Source: Pseudomonas paralactis (GTDB taxonomy: Bacteria; Pseudomonadota; Gammaproteobacteria; Pseudomonadales; Pseudomonadaceae). From it: DNA of 64,000 bases. Both the position numbers and the translations under genes were made by a program. Shown here piece after piece: positions 43,002 to 52,198 of this stretch. Numbering within the stretch: the first letter of the stretch is position 1; each line of letters opens with the position of its first letter. The notes below the pieces were generated by a model, which was not told the origin of the DNA, did no database searches, and saw only the letters and a program-made list of their open reading frames with translations. The stretch spans positions 1 through 64,000 of the forward strand of contig NZ_JYLN01000002.1 of NCBI RefSeq assembly GCF_001439735.1, read 5' to 3'.

Positions 43002-43379
43002 TCAGAAAAATATCTTGTAGAGCCCAAACAGACCTAAAGCCACAAACAAATAAAACACTAACTGAACCCCCTTCTTGGTAACACTTTTATTTATCACCCA
43101 AAGCTCATCAAGAAAAAAATCTCTAAACTTACGCTCATCAACGTCCATTGACAGGCCATATTGAGGAAGCAAATCAACAGCACGAAAATATTGGATTTGC
43201 GCCAGCCTTGATAAATTATTATTGTTGTCGTCTATTTTCAGCTCATCTTCGCAAAACATTTTCCAAGCCATAGTTCTTGCGGCCTTTTCACCATTTGAAG
43301 CTATCGAAAGTATATGTAGCTCACGACTCCTAAGCTCCTGAGCAACCTTTTCAACGCCATAAAGTTCGAGATTTCTCAT
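43002..43379 (-). CDS. unknown protein with C-terminal membrane helix
   Basis: The 125-residue product has a soluble helical N-terminal part (VEKVAQELRSRELHILSIAS) and one C-terminal hydrophobic helix (GVQLVFYLFVALGLFGLYKIFF), so it is probably tail-anchored. AT-rich and convergent with the HEPN cassette. No function recognised. Confidence 0.6.
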   Translation of the reverse strand: MRNLELYGVEKVAQELRSRELHILSIASNGEKAARTMAWKMFCEDELKIDDNNNNLSRLAQIQYFRAVDLLPQYGLSMDVDERKFRDFFLDELWVINKSVTKKGVQLVFYLFVALGLFGLYKIFF

Positions 43380-43772
43380 TCCATTAAGACCTAATTGTAT
43401 ATTTCTTTTAGCCTGTACGTTTGATAACTGATCGACCGCGAAGCATGCTCCAAGCTCGGCTCAGTTACCCACTAACAGAACTGCTCAGTCCGTAAGATTC
43501 GCCCCACGTCAGTATCCCGTTAGAGCTGCGCTTGGTGGTCGTATCGGTCTGGGTATGAGCCACTGTCCGTATACGCCTTGCCCGCAGAGGGCCACCTTGG
43601 AGGTGACCTTACGGCATTATTCACAGAGGTCGCCACGTTTCGGTGGTGTCGCTTTGGTTATTGTGGTTTTTTAATCGCGCCCTCACTGTGACCAAAGCAG
43701 CCAAACCAGTCACAAAATACAGCCGTGATAGTTTTTTAACAGCACCAAAACCCATGATACCTTCACATTGCA
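43380..43772. other. intergenic, nearly 400 bp without a gene
   Basis: The only notable item is GCGCCCTCACTGTGACC near 43677-43693 on the plus strand, which resembles the gh-1 promoter core but points opposite to the other copies, and a GGTCGCCACGTTTCGGTGGTG stem-like run. No ORF is convincing. Confidence 0.4.
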
Positions 43773-43964
43773 CTAACCGCGTTTACGCCGATTGAGTCTA
43801 TGGCGAGCATCCCACATCAGACGTTCATTTTCTGAACTCGGCTCCTTCATATAACGCCGCTCAGCCCGTCTCAGCCCGTACTCGGGGAAAATTCGGCTGA
43901 CAATAACTTTCAATGCTGCCCATCCAAATATCAGGACCACTACGATCCCTATAAACTCAAACAT
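43773..43964 (-). CDS. unknown small membrane protein
   Basis: The 63-residue product begins MFEFIGIVVVLIFGWAALKV, one membrane helix, and ends with a charged helix (RRAERRYMKEPSSENERLM). The start is chosen at 43964 after AAGGAAAGTAGG. It begins 1 bp after the stop of the next gene upstream, so the two are coupled. Confidence 0.55.
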   Translation of the reverse strand: MFEFIGIVVVLIFGWAALKVIVSRIFPEYGLRRAERRYMKEPSSENERLMWDARHRLNRRKRG

Positions 43965-43965
43965 C

Positions 43966-44241
43966 CTACTTTCCTTGTTGAGAAACTTCATACAAATACA
44001 TTATGGAGACACCGTATTGCACATAGATAGGCTCTGCTCGCATATCTGGGCTATAACCTACCAGATGAGTTCGAGCCTCTTTCACTACGCGCCTATTAGT
44101 CATCATTGCTTTAGCAAAATCATAGGGGATGCCACGTGACACAGCATAACTAACTGAGCGATTTATGGTCCCTCTAAGAATACCTTTAAGGACGTTCCAT
44201 AAGATGAAGCAGAGGATCACAATAAATATCGTCGTTAACAC
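43966..44241 (-). CDS. unknown membrane protein next to the integrase
   Basis: With a GTG start at 44241 preceded by AAGGAAG, the 91-residue product begins with a membrane helix (LTTIFIVILCFILWNVLKGI) followed by a soluble part (AMMTNRRVVKEARTHLVGYS). The longer frame to 44361 overlaps the integrase end and lacks a ribosome site. Function unknown. Confidence 0.5.
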   Translation of the reverse strand: MLTTIFIVILCFILWNVLKGILRGTINRSVSYAVSRGIPYDFAKAMMTNRRVVKEARTHLVGYSPDMRAEPIYVQYGVSIMYLYEVSQQGK

Positions 44242-44281
44242 CTGGTCACTTCCTTGAAGCCCACTAAACAGTGCCACTATT

Positions 44282-45721
44282 TTAGTACCAGTCGAGTGCT
44301 TTAACCAGAGCCTCGGCCATTCGTCCCACCTCAACTGCGCTCCCCGCCCCGTATAAGTCATAACTGATAGACCCCGAAGCGTGCCCCAAGATGGACTCAG
44401 CGGTTCCCACAGGCACCTCAGCGGCCTTCAAGGCACCGGCCAGCGAGTGACGTAACGAGTGGAAGGTCTGGGTCCGATCAGCGTTCAACGTCAGGACCTC
44501 CCTAAGGGCCCCATTGAGCACGTTCGAGAACTGACCGGCTCCCAGTGTGAACAGCCGGGAGTCTGCCTTTCTGACGAACTCAAGGAACGCCTGAAGATCG
44601 AAGCCGTAGGCACCATCAGTAAGCGGCACAACACGGAGAGCATTCTTGGTCTTGGCTGTCTTGCCATCGTTCCTGTTGATGTCGATGACCCACACGCTGC
44701 CGACCTGTTTAACGTCAGCCTTGGTCAACTGCCTGAGTTCTTCGATACGGGTCCCAGTGATCACCCCAAGGGATAATGCCCAGCGCTGCCAAGCGTCCAC
44801 CGGAAGCGACTTAGCGTGAGCCATCAGGGCCTTTACCTGATCTTGAGAGAACGCCTCACGGGAGCTGTCAGCGCCTTTCGTTGGCTTCAGGCCCTTATCA
44901 AAACTCTTGTCGAGGTATCCGTTATTCACAGCCCAATCCATGACAGTCGATAGCCGGGTCAGCAGCTTCTTAACCGTTGAAGGCTTACGGTCCTGAAGGA
45001 GCTTGTCCCTCAGATTCTTCATGTCCTCCCGTGTGTGGGTCTTCATATCCAAGTCGCCAAGGATCAAGCCGATAGCCTCACACGATGACTTCACGTCCCG
45101 CATGGTGCTGTCCTGAATGCTGTCTTTGCGTTCCGCCATGTAGAGCCCAGAGAGGTCCTTGAAGGTCAGACTTGGGGAAGCATTTACAGATATAGGCAGG
45201 GAGAGAGCCAAAGGCACGCCACAAGACTCATCATTGAGGTCCTTAACGATCTCGACCAGTTTCCCTGACCGTCCACGCATGCGTTCCTGTGAGGCCTCAA
45301 TGATCTCAAGTGCCTTACTCACTGCCCGTTGCTGGTTAACGCTGAGGGGCAGCTTTGCGGAGGCCATACGCAATGCCAAATGATGCTCATCGTTGATCAT
45401 CTCGTAAGCGACCAAAGAGCTGTCACCGTGCGCCATCGTCAAGTTGTACTCTGCGATGTCTATAAGGCGCTCACGGAGTTCGTCCCAAGACGCCTCATGG
45501 TTGTCTAATTGGTAAGCCTTAAGGGTCGTGAGGATGTCTTGCGAGATGGTCATTGCGATGGCCTTGTCGGTAGTCCTGAGTGACAGCGTGAAGAAGCCCT
45601 TAACGGTTCCTTGAGGGCGAAGGCGAAGGTAATAGCGACCAGACCGGCGATAGTGGTACGGCTTGGCGAGCGCAGTTTGTAACAGGTTTGTCCCACTTCG
45701 GGAGCGGTGGATGACGGTCAT
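44282..45721 (-). CDS. int: tyrosine recombinase (integrase) of the nadB element
   Basis: The 479-residue protein has an N-terminal arm-binding part with SGRYYLRLRPQGTVKGFFTL, a core-binding domain, and the catalytic domain with TGTRIEELRQL (Arg), HSLRHSLAGAL (His421 and Arg424), ILGHASGS (His447) and the nucleophile in SYDLYG (probably Tyr457). It starts 43 bp from the attR core and faces inwards, the normal place for an integrase. Its target, the 3' coding end of nadB, is inferred from the flanking duplication. Confidence 0.95.
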   Translation of the reverse strand: MTVIHRSRSGTNLLQTALAKPYHYRRSGRYYLRLRPQGTVKGFFTLSLRTTDKAIAMTISQDILTTLKAYQLDNHEASWDELRERLIDIAEYNLTMAHGDSSLVAYEMINDEHHLALRMASAKLPLSVNQQRAVSKALEIIEASQERMRGRSGKLVEIVKDLNDESCGVPLALSLPISVNASPSLTFKDLSGLYMAERKDSIQDSTMRDVKSSCEAIGLILGDLDMKTHTREDMKNLRDKLLQDRKPSTVKKLLTRLSTVMDWAVNNGYLDKSFDKGLKPTKGADSSREAFSQDQVKALMAHAKSLPVDAWQRWALSLGVITGTRIEELRQLTKADVKQVGSVWVIDINRNDGKTAKTKNALRVVPLTDGAYGFDLQAFLEFVRKADSRLFTLGAGQFSNVLNGALREVLTLNADRTQTFHSLRHSLAGALKAAEVPVGTAESILGHASGSISYDLYGAGSAVEVGRMAEALVKALDWY

Positions 45722-45764
45722 CGGCTGAAACCCCTGTATCCATTGGGTTTAGCCTCATCGGGTT

Positions 45765-45781
45765 GAGTTCTACAGCAACTA
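45765..45781. other. attR core of the integrated element
   Basis: Second copy of GAGTTCTACAGCAACTA. Element DNA lies to the left, and the native nadB 3' end continues to the right. Confidence 0.85.
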
Positions 45782-45956
45782 TAAGGTCAGCCGTGACCTG
45801 ATCGAGTTGCGCAACCTGGCACAAGTGGCCGAGTTGATGATCCGTTCAGCCATGGAGCGCAAGGAAAGCCGGGGCCTGCATTACACCCTCGATTACCCGC
45901 AGATGTTGCCCGAAGCCCGCGACACTATCCTGGTGCCAACCACCTACGGCGGCTGA
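45765..45956 (+). pseudogene. nadB: displaced native 3' end of nadB
   Basis: The frame reads [20 protein letters not shown] and ends [11 protein letters not shown], 63 codons plus the stop. It is the original chromosomal end of L-aspartate oxidase, cut off by integration at its first codons. It has core-genome codon use. There is no start, so it is not expressed as nadB. Confidence 0.95.
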
Positions 45957-46371
45957 ACTTCAGGCGTACCCGCAGGCGCCGGTGCACATCGGCGGCCTGC
46001 GCATCCCAGGGCACACAGACCGTGCGTACTCGTCGCTCACCCTGCACGCGATAACGCAACACCACGACCAACGGCAACGCCAGGCTGTCGGGCCGAAGCT
46101 GCACGGCGTGCCAGCCGCGGGCGGCGTTCCATAACTGCCAGCCATCATCATCGCGGCGCAGGCCACGAATCGACGAGCGGTGAGTGAGCAGAACATGGCG
46201 CGGTAGCACCCACGCACAGTGGGCCAGGCATAACAGGATGCCGAGGCTTGAATAAGGCAGGCTCACGATCAACAGGCTGCCCAGCGCGAACAGCAGGGCA
46301 AGCAGATACGCCGCCAGCAACAGCCGCGAGGCCTGCCAGCGGCATTCAAAGCGATTACTTGGGCTGGACAC
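45925..46371 (-). CDS. ygfX: YgfX-family inner-membrane protein
   Basis: The 148-residue protein has two N-terminal membrane helices ([20 protein letters not shown] and a second around [15 protein letters not shown]) and a soluble C-terminal half with [15 protein letters not shown]. It is the YgfX/CptA partner of SdhE; the E. coli relative affects MreB and FtsZ. It overlaps sdhE by 17 bp and also the displaced nadB end by 32 bp. Confidence 0.85.
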   Translation of the reverse strand: MSSPSNRFECRWQASRLLLAAYLLALLFALGSLLIVSLPYSSLGILLCLAHCAWVLPRHVLLTHRSSIRGLRRDDDGWQLWNAARGWHAVQLRPDSLALPLVVVLRYRVQGERRVRTVCVPWDAQAADVHRRLRVRLKFSRRRWLAPG

Positions 46372-46609
46372 GATCCAGAATCATCCGGACCATGCGCTGC
46401 AGCTCTGGATCTTCAGATTCGGCGCGCTCCATGAACCAGCCGAACATGTCCTGATCTTCACAGGTCAGCAGCCTGACGTAGAGGTCGCGGTCCACCTGAT
46501 TGAGCGTCGCGTACACCTCTTTGGTGAAAGGCACCAGCAATACATCCAGCTCCAGCATGCCACGACGGCTGTGCCAGTAGAGGCGATTGATTTCTACATC
46601 TTCGACCAT
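46355..46609 (-). CDS. sdhE: SdhE, flavinylation factor of succinate dehydrogenase
   Basis: The 84-residue protein has the family hallmark [18 protein letters not shown] (the RGxxE motif) and the helix [11 protein letters not shown]. It helps attach FAD to SdhA. The start at 46609 follows GAGGAGG. Coupled with ygfX. Confidence 0.95.
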   Translation of the reverse strand: MVEDVEINRLYWHSRRGMLELDVLLVPFTKEVYATLNQVDRDLYVRLLTCEDQDMFGWFMERAESEDPELQRMVRMILDRVQPK

Positions 46610-46748
46610 GGAGCCCTCCTCAAATAGAGCGCAAGTATACAGGCCCGGCGACACCGGAACAGTCGGCTTTGGTCGCCCGCGACGAAACTATGCATTTGCC
46701 GGACGCCCCTCTATGATGCACCCATGACTTTTTAACCTGCGATGACCC

Positions 46749-47690
46749 ATGGCTGACTCTGCTTTTTTCTGCACCCTGTCCCACGAAGGCGTTCTTGCCG
46801 TCCGCGGTTCTGATGCTGCCAAATTCCTGCAAGGCCAACTGACCTGCAACCTCAATTACCTGAGTGATACCCAGGCCAGCCTGGGCGCGCGCTGCACGCA
46901 AAAAGGCCGGATGCAGTCCAGCTTCCGTATCCTGCTGCAAGGTGACGGCGTACTCCTGGCCATGGCCACGCAGCTGCTTGAACCGCAGTTGGCGGACCTG
47001 AAGAAATACGCTGTGTTCTCCAAATCCAAACTCACCGACGAAAGCGCCGCCTGGGCACGCTTCGGTCTGGCGGATGCAGATCAGTGCCTGGCCGCCTTCG
47101 GCCTGGCGCTGCCCGCCGAAACCGACAGCGTGGCGCGCACCGACACCTTGATCGCCATTCGCGTGTCCCCCGGCCGTGCCGAGCTCTGGGTCCCCGCCGA
47201 ACAAGCCGATGCCGTGCGCAGCCAACTGGCCGCACAATTGCCACAGGCTGAGTTGAATGCGTGGTTGCTTGGCCAGATCCGTGCCGGTATCGGCCAGGTG
47301 ATGGCGCAGACCCGCGAGCTGTTCATCCCACAGATGCTCAACCTGCAAGCCGTGGGCGGCGTGAGTTTCAAGAAAGGCTGCTACACCGGCCAGGAAATCG
47401 TCGCGCGTATGCAATACCTGGGCAAACTCAAGCGGCGCCTGTATCGACTGAGCCTTGAAGCCACGCAGTTACCCGAGCCCGGCACGCCGCTGTTTTCCCC
47501 TGGCCATAACAGCGCGGTTGGCGAGGTGGTGATCGCGGCAAAAGCCGACCAGTCGATTGAACTTCTCGCGGTGCTGCAAGCCGAAGCTGCCGAGAGTGGC
47601 GACGTGCGTACAGGCAGCCTGGAAGGCCCCGGCCTGCAACTGCTTGATCTGCCCTACCAACTGGACCGTGATCGCGAGATCCAGCGTTAA
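46749..47690 (+). CDS. ygfZ: YgfZ/GcvT-fold folate-binding protein
   Basis: The 313-residue protein has the diagnostic motif KGCYTGQEIVARMQYLGKLK with the conserved cysteine, and an opening VLAVRGSDAAKFLQGQLTCN. YgfZ helps maintain certain iron-sulfur enzymes such as MiaB using folate. It is divergent from sdhE, a common pairing. Confidence 0.93.
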   Translation: MADSAFFCTLSHEGVLAVRGSDAAKFLQGQLTCNLNYLSDTQASLGARCTQKGRMQSSFRILLQGDGVLLAMATQLLEPQLADLKKYAVFSKSKLTDESAAWARFGLADADQCLAAFGLALPAETDSVARTDTLIAIRVSPGRAELWVPAEQADAVRSQLAAQLPQAELNAWLLGQIRAGIGQVMAQTRELFIPQMLNLQAVGGVSFKKGCYTGQEIVARMQYLGKLKRRLYRLSLEATQLPEPGTPLFSPGHNSAVGEVVIAAKADQSIELLAVLQAEAAESGDVRTGSLEGPGLQLLDLPYQLDRDREIQR

Positions 47691-47725
47691 TCGCCGTACC
47701 TTTTTGCAGCACCTAGAGAGCATGA

Positions 47726-48547
47726 ATGAACAAGCTGGCGGAAAAAATCCAACAGGCGTTGGTAACGGCCATCGACAACGATGACCTGGTTCTGCCGACA
47801 CTGCCGGAGGTGGCCCTGAAAATTCGCCAGGCCGCCGAAGACCCGGAGATCAGCATCAGCCGCTTGAGCAAGGTAATCAGTCGCGACACCGCCTTGTCGG
47901 CACGCCTGATCAAAGTGGTCAACAGCCCGCTGTTACGGGCCAGCCAGGAAGTCACCGACCTGCACACGGCCATCACGCGGCTCGGTACCAACTACAGCAG
48001 CAATCTGGCCATCGGCCTGGTGATGGAGCAAATTTTTCACGCTCGCTCCGAAGTGGTTGCCCAGAAAATGCGTGACGTGTGGTGCCGCAGCCTGGAAGTC
48101 GCCGGCGTCAGCTATGCCTTGTGTCGTCGGCACAGCCACCTCAAGGCCGACCAGGCGGCCCTCGGCGGTTTGGTGCACCAGATTGGCGTGCTACCGATCC
48201 TCACCTATGCCGAAGATCACTACGAGCTGCTTTCCGATCCGGTCAGCCTTAACCACGTCATCGAGAGTATTCACCCGTTACTGGGCGACAAACTGCTGAG
48301 CGGCTGGGACTTCCCGGAAAAGCTGGCGAAACTGCCAGGCCAATACCTCAACCTGGAACGCGACTGCGCAAAGCTCGACTACGTCGATCTGGTGCAGATC
48401 GCCGTGCTCTATTGCCACCACAACACCGACCATCCGCTGGCTAAAGTCGACATTACCAGCGTGCCGGCCATGCAAAGGCTGCAGATTGATCTCTACAGCG
48501 AGAAGATGCGCACTGAACTGGACGAAGCACGTTCGATGTTCTACTGA
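47726..48547 (+). CDS. HDOD-domain protein
   Basis: The 273-residue protein contains an HDOD domain from about residue 15 (LPTLPEVALKIRQAAEDPEI, SRDTALSARLIKVVNSPL) through the degenerate HD region (HSHLKADQAALGGLVHQIG). HDOD proteins lack the metal ligands of active HD phosphohydrolases and act in signalling. It lies 35 bp after ygfZ and may share its transcript. Confidence 0.9.
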   Translation: MNKLAEKIQQALVTAIDNDDLVLPTLPEVALKIRQAAEDPEISISRLSKVISRDTALSARLIKVVNSPLLRASQEVTDLHTAITRLGTNYSSNLAIGLVMEQIFHARSEVVAQKMRDVWCRSLEVAGVSYALCRRHSHLKADQAALGGLVHQIGVLPILTYAEDHYELLSDPVSLNHVIESIHPLLGDKLLSGWDFPEKLAKLPGQYLNLERDCAKLDYVDLVQIAVLYCHHNTDHPLAKVDITSVPAMQRLQIDLYSEKMRTELDEARSMFY

Positions 48548-49933
48548 TCAACCGGCGATAAAACTCACGCGCACTTTCAAACCGGCCAACTCGCCGTCAT
48601 GCAGACTGATCTGCGCCAGGTGTGCGCGGCAGATTTCCCCGACAATCGCCAGCCCCAAGCCAGACCCCATGCCCTGTTGGCTACGCCGATAAAAGCGCTC
48701 GAATACCCGGTCCCGCTCATCCAGCGGGATACCTGGGCCATCATCCTCAACCTCCAGCACCGCCGGTGCGGTCACGCGTAAAATCACATTGCCTCCGGGT
48801 GGCGTGTGGGCCATGGCGTTGTCCACCAGGTTGCTCAGGAGCTCATTCAACAGCGTCGGCTCACCACGCAACCACACCGGCTCGTCAGCCTCCAGTGCCA
48901 AGGCCACTCCGCGTGCGTGAGCCAGCGGCGCCATGGCCATGCCCAGTTCACGCGCCAACTGGCTGAGGTCGAGCAACTGCGCGCCGCCTTCAGCGATGGC
49001 TCGGGCACCGTTTTCGATGCGGGCCAAAGACAACAATTGATTGGCCAGATGGGTCAGGCGGTCAGTGCCCTGGGCAGCGCTTTCAAGGGTGCTGTGCCAG
49101 GTGGCCGGCTCCTGGGCACGCAAGCCCAGCTCCAGACGAGCCTTGAGCGCCGCCAGCGGCGTGCGCAACTCGTGGGCAGCATCGGCAATAAACTGCGCCT
49201 GGCGCTCGAACTGGCCGCGCAGACGCTCGGTGAAGTGGTTGAGGGAGCGCACCAGCGGGCCGAACTCATCCTGAACTTCCACCAGAGGCAGTGGCCGCAG
49301 GTCATCGGGCTGGCGCTCCTCCACCGCTGTACGCAGGCGTTCGAGCGGGCGCAGTGCAGCGCTCACCGCGAACCACACCAGCAGCAACGCACCGATGGCC
49401 AGCATCCCCAGGCGCAGCAATGTGTCGGCCATCAAGCTGCGGGCCATGGCGACGCGCGCTTCGTCGGTCTCCGCGACACGAATCTCGGCCATGCCATTCA
49501 TGTTCGGCTCGGAAACGGCCTTGAGCAGGCTCACCACACGTACATGCTGACCCTGGTACATGGCGTTGTAGAAGCGCGCCAGGGCTGGGTAATCGTCGGT
49601 GCGGGGTGTTCCGGGCGGCGGGCCCGGGAGGTTTTCGTAACCGGAAATCAGCTTCTGATCAATGTCATTGACCTGGTAATAAATGCGACCGGCGCTGTCA
49701 TAAGCGAAGGTGTCGAGGGCCACATACGGCACATTGGCGCTGAGGGTGCCGTCCACCTGGGTCAAGCCTGCGGCAATGGTGCGCGCCGAGGCCAGCAGCG
49801 TGCGGTCGTAGGCGGTGTCGGCGGCTTCGCGCCCGTTCCAATAGGCGCTCATGCCGCTGGCGAGCATCAACAGCACCAGCAACAGCGCCAGGTTCCACAG
49901 CAGGCGCCAACGCAGACTGCTGGGCTTATGCAT
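48548..49933 (-). CDS. tctE: sensor histidine kinase TctE
   Basis: The 461-residue membrane kinase has two membrane helices (LLWNLALLLVLLMLASGMSAY and LLRLGMLAIGALLLVWFAVS) around a periplasmic sensor domain, a HAMP-like segment, the H-box ADAAHELRTPLAALKARLEL, and N and G boxes (LLSNLVDNAMAHTPPGG; GMGSGLGLAIVGEI). The order with tctD and the divergent opdH-tctCBA locus identify it as the tricarboxylate sensor. Its start overlaps the tctD end by 8 bp. Confidence 0.9.
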   Translation of the reverse strand: MHKPSSLRWRLLWNLALLLVLLMLASGMSAYWNGREAADTAYDRTLLASARTIAAGLTQVDGTLSANVPYVALDTFAYDSAGRIYYQVNDIDQKLISGYENLPGPPPGTPRTDDYPALARFYNAMYQGQHVRVVSLLKAVSEPNMNGMAEIRVAETDEARVAMARSLMADTLLRLGMLAIGALLLVWFAVSAALRPLERLRTAVEERQPDDLRPLPLVEVQDEFGPLVRSLNHFTERLRGQFERQAQFIADAAHELRTPLAALKARLELGLRAQEPATWHSTLESAAQGTDRLTHLANQLLSLARIENGARAIAEGGAQLLDLSQLARELGMAMAPLAHARGVALALEADEPVWLRGEPTLLNELLSNLVDNAMAHTPPGGNVILRVTAPAVLEVEDDGPGIPLDERDRVFERFYRRSQQGMGSGLGLAIVGEICRAHLAQISLHDGELAGLKVRVSFIAG

Positions 49934-50597
49934 CGCGGGCTTCCAGCAAGTAGCCCAGGCCGCGGAACGTCACGATGGCAATGGGCTGACCATCGAGCTT
50001 CTTGCGCAGGCGGTGCACGTAGATTTCGATGGCGTCGGGGCTGGCTTCCTCGTCCAGGCCGAACACCTGAGAGGCCAGTTGCTCTTTGCTCATCACGCGG
50101 CCCGGTCGGGCGATCAAGGCTTCGAGTACCGCTTGCTCACGGGAGGTCAACGTCATCAATTCACCGCCCACCGTGAAGCGTCGTGTGTCCACGTCGTATA
50201 CCAACACCCCGCACGCCTGCTGACGTTCCCCACCGAGCACACTGCGGCGCAACAGCGCCTTGACCCGCGCCTCCAGCTCCGTCAGCTCGAACGGCTTGGC
50301 GAGGTAATCGTCGGCACCCAGGTTGAGGCCGTGCACGCGGTCTTTGACATCACTGCGTGCCGTCAGCATCAACACCGGCAGGTTTTTTCCTCGGGCCCGC
50401 AAGCGCGCCAGCACCTCGAAACCATCCATGCGCGGCAGGCCCACATCAAGGATCGCCGCCGCGTATTCCTCGCTGCCCAAGGCCAGGTCCGCGGCCACGC
50501 CGTCGTGCAGCACGTCGACGGTCAAACCCATGCCCTTGAGCGCTTGCGCGACGCTTTCGGCCAGTTGCAGATGGTCTTCGACCAGGAGGACACGCAT
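49926..50597 (-). CDS. tctD: response regulator TctD (OmpR family)
   Basis: The 223-residue regulator has a receiver domain (MRVLLVEDHLQLAESVAQAL, phosphoacceptor in AAILDVGLPRMDG, conserved Lys in GADDYLAKPF) and an OmpR-type winged helix (LTSREQAVLEALIARPGRVM; IEIYVHRLRKKLDG). It likely activates the divergent opdH-tctCBA genes in response to citrate-like compounds, as described in P. aeruginosa and P. fluorescens. Confidence 0.92.
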   Translation of the reverse strand: MRVLLVEDHLQLAESVAQALKGMGLTVDVLHDGVAADLALGSEEYAAAILDVGLPRMDGFEVLARLRARGKNLPVLMLTARSDVKDRVHGLNLGADDYLAKPFELTELEARVKALLRRSVLGGERQQACGVLVYDVDTRRFTVGGELMTLTSREQAVLEALIARPGRVMSKEQLASQVFGLDEEASPDAIEIYVHRLRKKLDGQPIAIVTFRGLGYLLEARDA

Positions 50598-50844
50598 GGA
50601 TTTCTACCTCATGAGGAGTGGTCGGCGCAGCGTTTTATTGACCCGCCGGCCCGCGAGTTTACAGGCGCAACCTGCCCTGTGAAGCCCGAAAACATTGAAA
50701 GACAATTGAAAGGTTAGTGAAAGCTTCGCCCTTTAGCATCCAGCTACGGTGGTTTCTGTACGCCGAGCTGCCTCACCCGTAGCGCCCGAAAAACGCCTCG
50801 AAGCGTTTTCGCCAAAAATAAGAACAATAACGGAGTCCATCACG

Positions 50845-52137
50845 ATGCTGTCGACACAGCCCCAGGCTTGCCCGCCCGTTCGTATTTCCCGTTTCACTCA
50901 CACCGCACTCGCCGGCGCCGCTGCCCTTGCCGGCTTTTCGCCGCTAAGCCAGGCTGCCTTCTTCGAAGACAGTAGCGCGACCCTTGAAACCCGCAACATG
51001 TACTTCAACCGCGACTTTCGCGACGGCACCAGTGCGCAGCAGTCCAAACGCGACGAATGGGCCCAGGGTTTCATGCTCAACGTGCAATCGGGCTACACCG
51101 ACGGCACCGTCGGCTTTGGCGTGGACGCGCTGGGTATGCTCGGCGTCAAGCTCGACTCCAGCCCCGACCGCACCGGCACCGGGCTACTGCCGACCCACGA
51201 CAACGGCCGCGCCGCCAACGAGTACTCCAAACTGGGCCTGACCGGCAAAGTGAAAATCTCCGCGACTGAGCTGAAGATCGGCGCATTGATGCCCGAATTG
51301 CCGATCCTCAAGCCCAACGACGGTCGCATCCTGCCGCAGACCTTCAACGGTGGCTTGATCACCTCCAGGGAGTTCAAGAACCTGGTGTTCACCGGCGGCC
51401 GCCTGGACAAAGCCAAAGACCGCGACGACACCAATTACGAAGACATCGCGCTCAATAACAAGAACAGCCGCTTCCTCAGCGGCGCCACCGGCAAGCACTT
51501 CAACTTCGGTGGCGTCGACTACAAGTTCGCCGACAAAATCACCGGCAGCTATCACTTCGCCCAGCTCGATGACGTATACCGCCAGCACTTCCTCGGCCTG
51601 GTCGCTGCGCGCCCGATGGGCCCCGGCACGTTTGCCGCCGACCTGCGCCTGGCCATCAGCGATGACACCGGCTCGGCCCGCGGCGGCACTATCGACAACA
51701 CATCCCTCAACGGCCTGTTCAGCTATGCCCTCAATGGCCATAAGCTCAGCGCCGGCTACCAGCACATGTCGGGCGACAGCGCCTTTCCGTATGTGGATGG
51801 CAGCGACCCGTACCTGGTCAACTTCGTACAGATCAACGACTTTGCCGGCGCCGAAGAACGCTCCTGGCAGGCACGCTACGACTACGACTTTGCCAAGCTG
51901 GGGATTCCCGGCCTGAGTTTCATGAGCCGTTACCTGTCGGGTGACAACATCAAGCTCAAGAACGGCCAAACGGGCAAAGAGTGGGAGCGCAACAGCGAGA
52001 TCAAGTACGTGGTGCAAAGCGGCACATTCAAGGATGTGGCCGTGCGCCTGCGTAACGCGACCTATCGCTCCAACTATTCAGCCCGTGATGCGGATGAAAT
52101 GCGCTTGCTGGTCAGCTACAGCGTAGCTCTTTGGTAA
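50845..52137 (+). CDS. opdH: OprD-family outer membrane porin, OpdH-like
   Basis: The 430-residue product has a long signal region ending at PLSQAAFFEDS, then the OprD-family opening SSATLETRNMYFNRDFRDG and a beta-barrel body (alternating hydrophobic strands, GVDYKFADKITGSYHFAQLDD, RYLSGDNIKLKNG) with a terminal aromatic residue (SYSVALW). Position beside tctCBA points to OpdH, a tricarboxylate channel. The start at 50845 follows GGAG. The 247-bp gap to tctD holds the shared promoter region. Confidence 0.87.
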   Translation: MLSTQPQACPPVRISRFTHTALAGAAALAGFSPLSQAAFFEDSSATLETRNMYFNRDFRDGTSAQQSKRDEWAQGFMLNVQSGYTDGTVGFGVDALGMLGVKLDSSPDRTGTGLLPTHDNGRAANEYSKLGLTGKVKISATELKIGALMPELPILKPNDGRILPQTFNGGLITSREFKNLVFTGGRLDKAKDRDDTNYEDIALNNKNSRFLSGATGKHFNFGGVDYKFADKITGSYHFAQLDDVYRQHFLGLVAARPMGPGTFAADLRLAISDDTGSARGGTIDNTSLNGLFSYALNGHKLSAGYQHMSGDSAFPYVDGSDPYLVNFVQINDFAGAEERSWQARYDYDFAKLGIPGLSFMSRYLSGDNIKLKNGQTGKEWERNSEIKYVVQSGTFKDVAVRLRNATYRSNYSARDADEMRLLVSYSVALW

Positions 52138-52198
52138 GTGTGCTTTGGTCAATACGTCCTGGTAGCAGAACCTGATAACAACAACGATGGAGATAACC

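Larger units (their letters stand above)
32719..45781. mobile_element. integrated phage-satellite-like element in nadB
   Basis: A 13,046-bp segment lies between the two 17-bp cores. It carries a tyrosine integrase beside attR, a leftward set of phage-style genes with strong ribosome sites, an HNH endonuclease, an oppositely oriented AT-richer cassette with a HEPN-type protein, an old IS66 scar and several T7/gh-1-type promoter sequences. It lacks any terminase, portal, tail, lysis or RNA polymerase gene. Size and gene set fit a satellite that depends on a T7-like helper; a reduced prophage is the main alternative. Confidence 0.75.
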
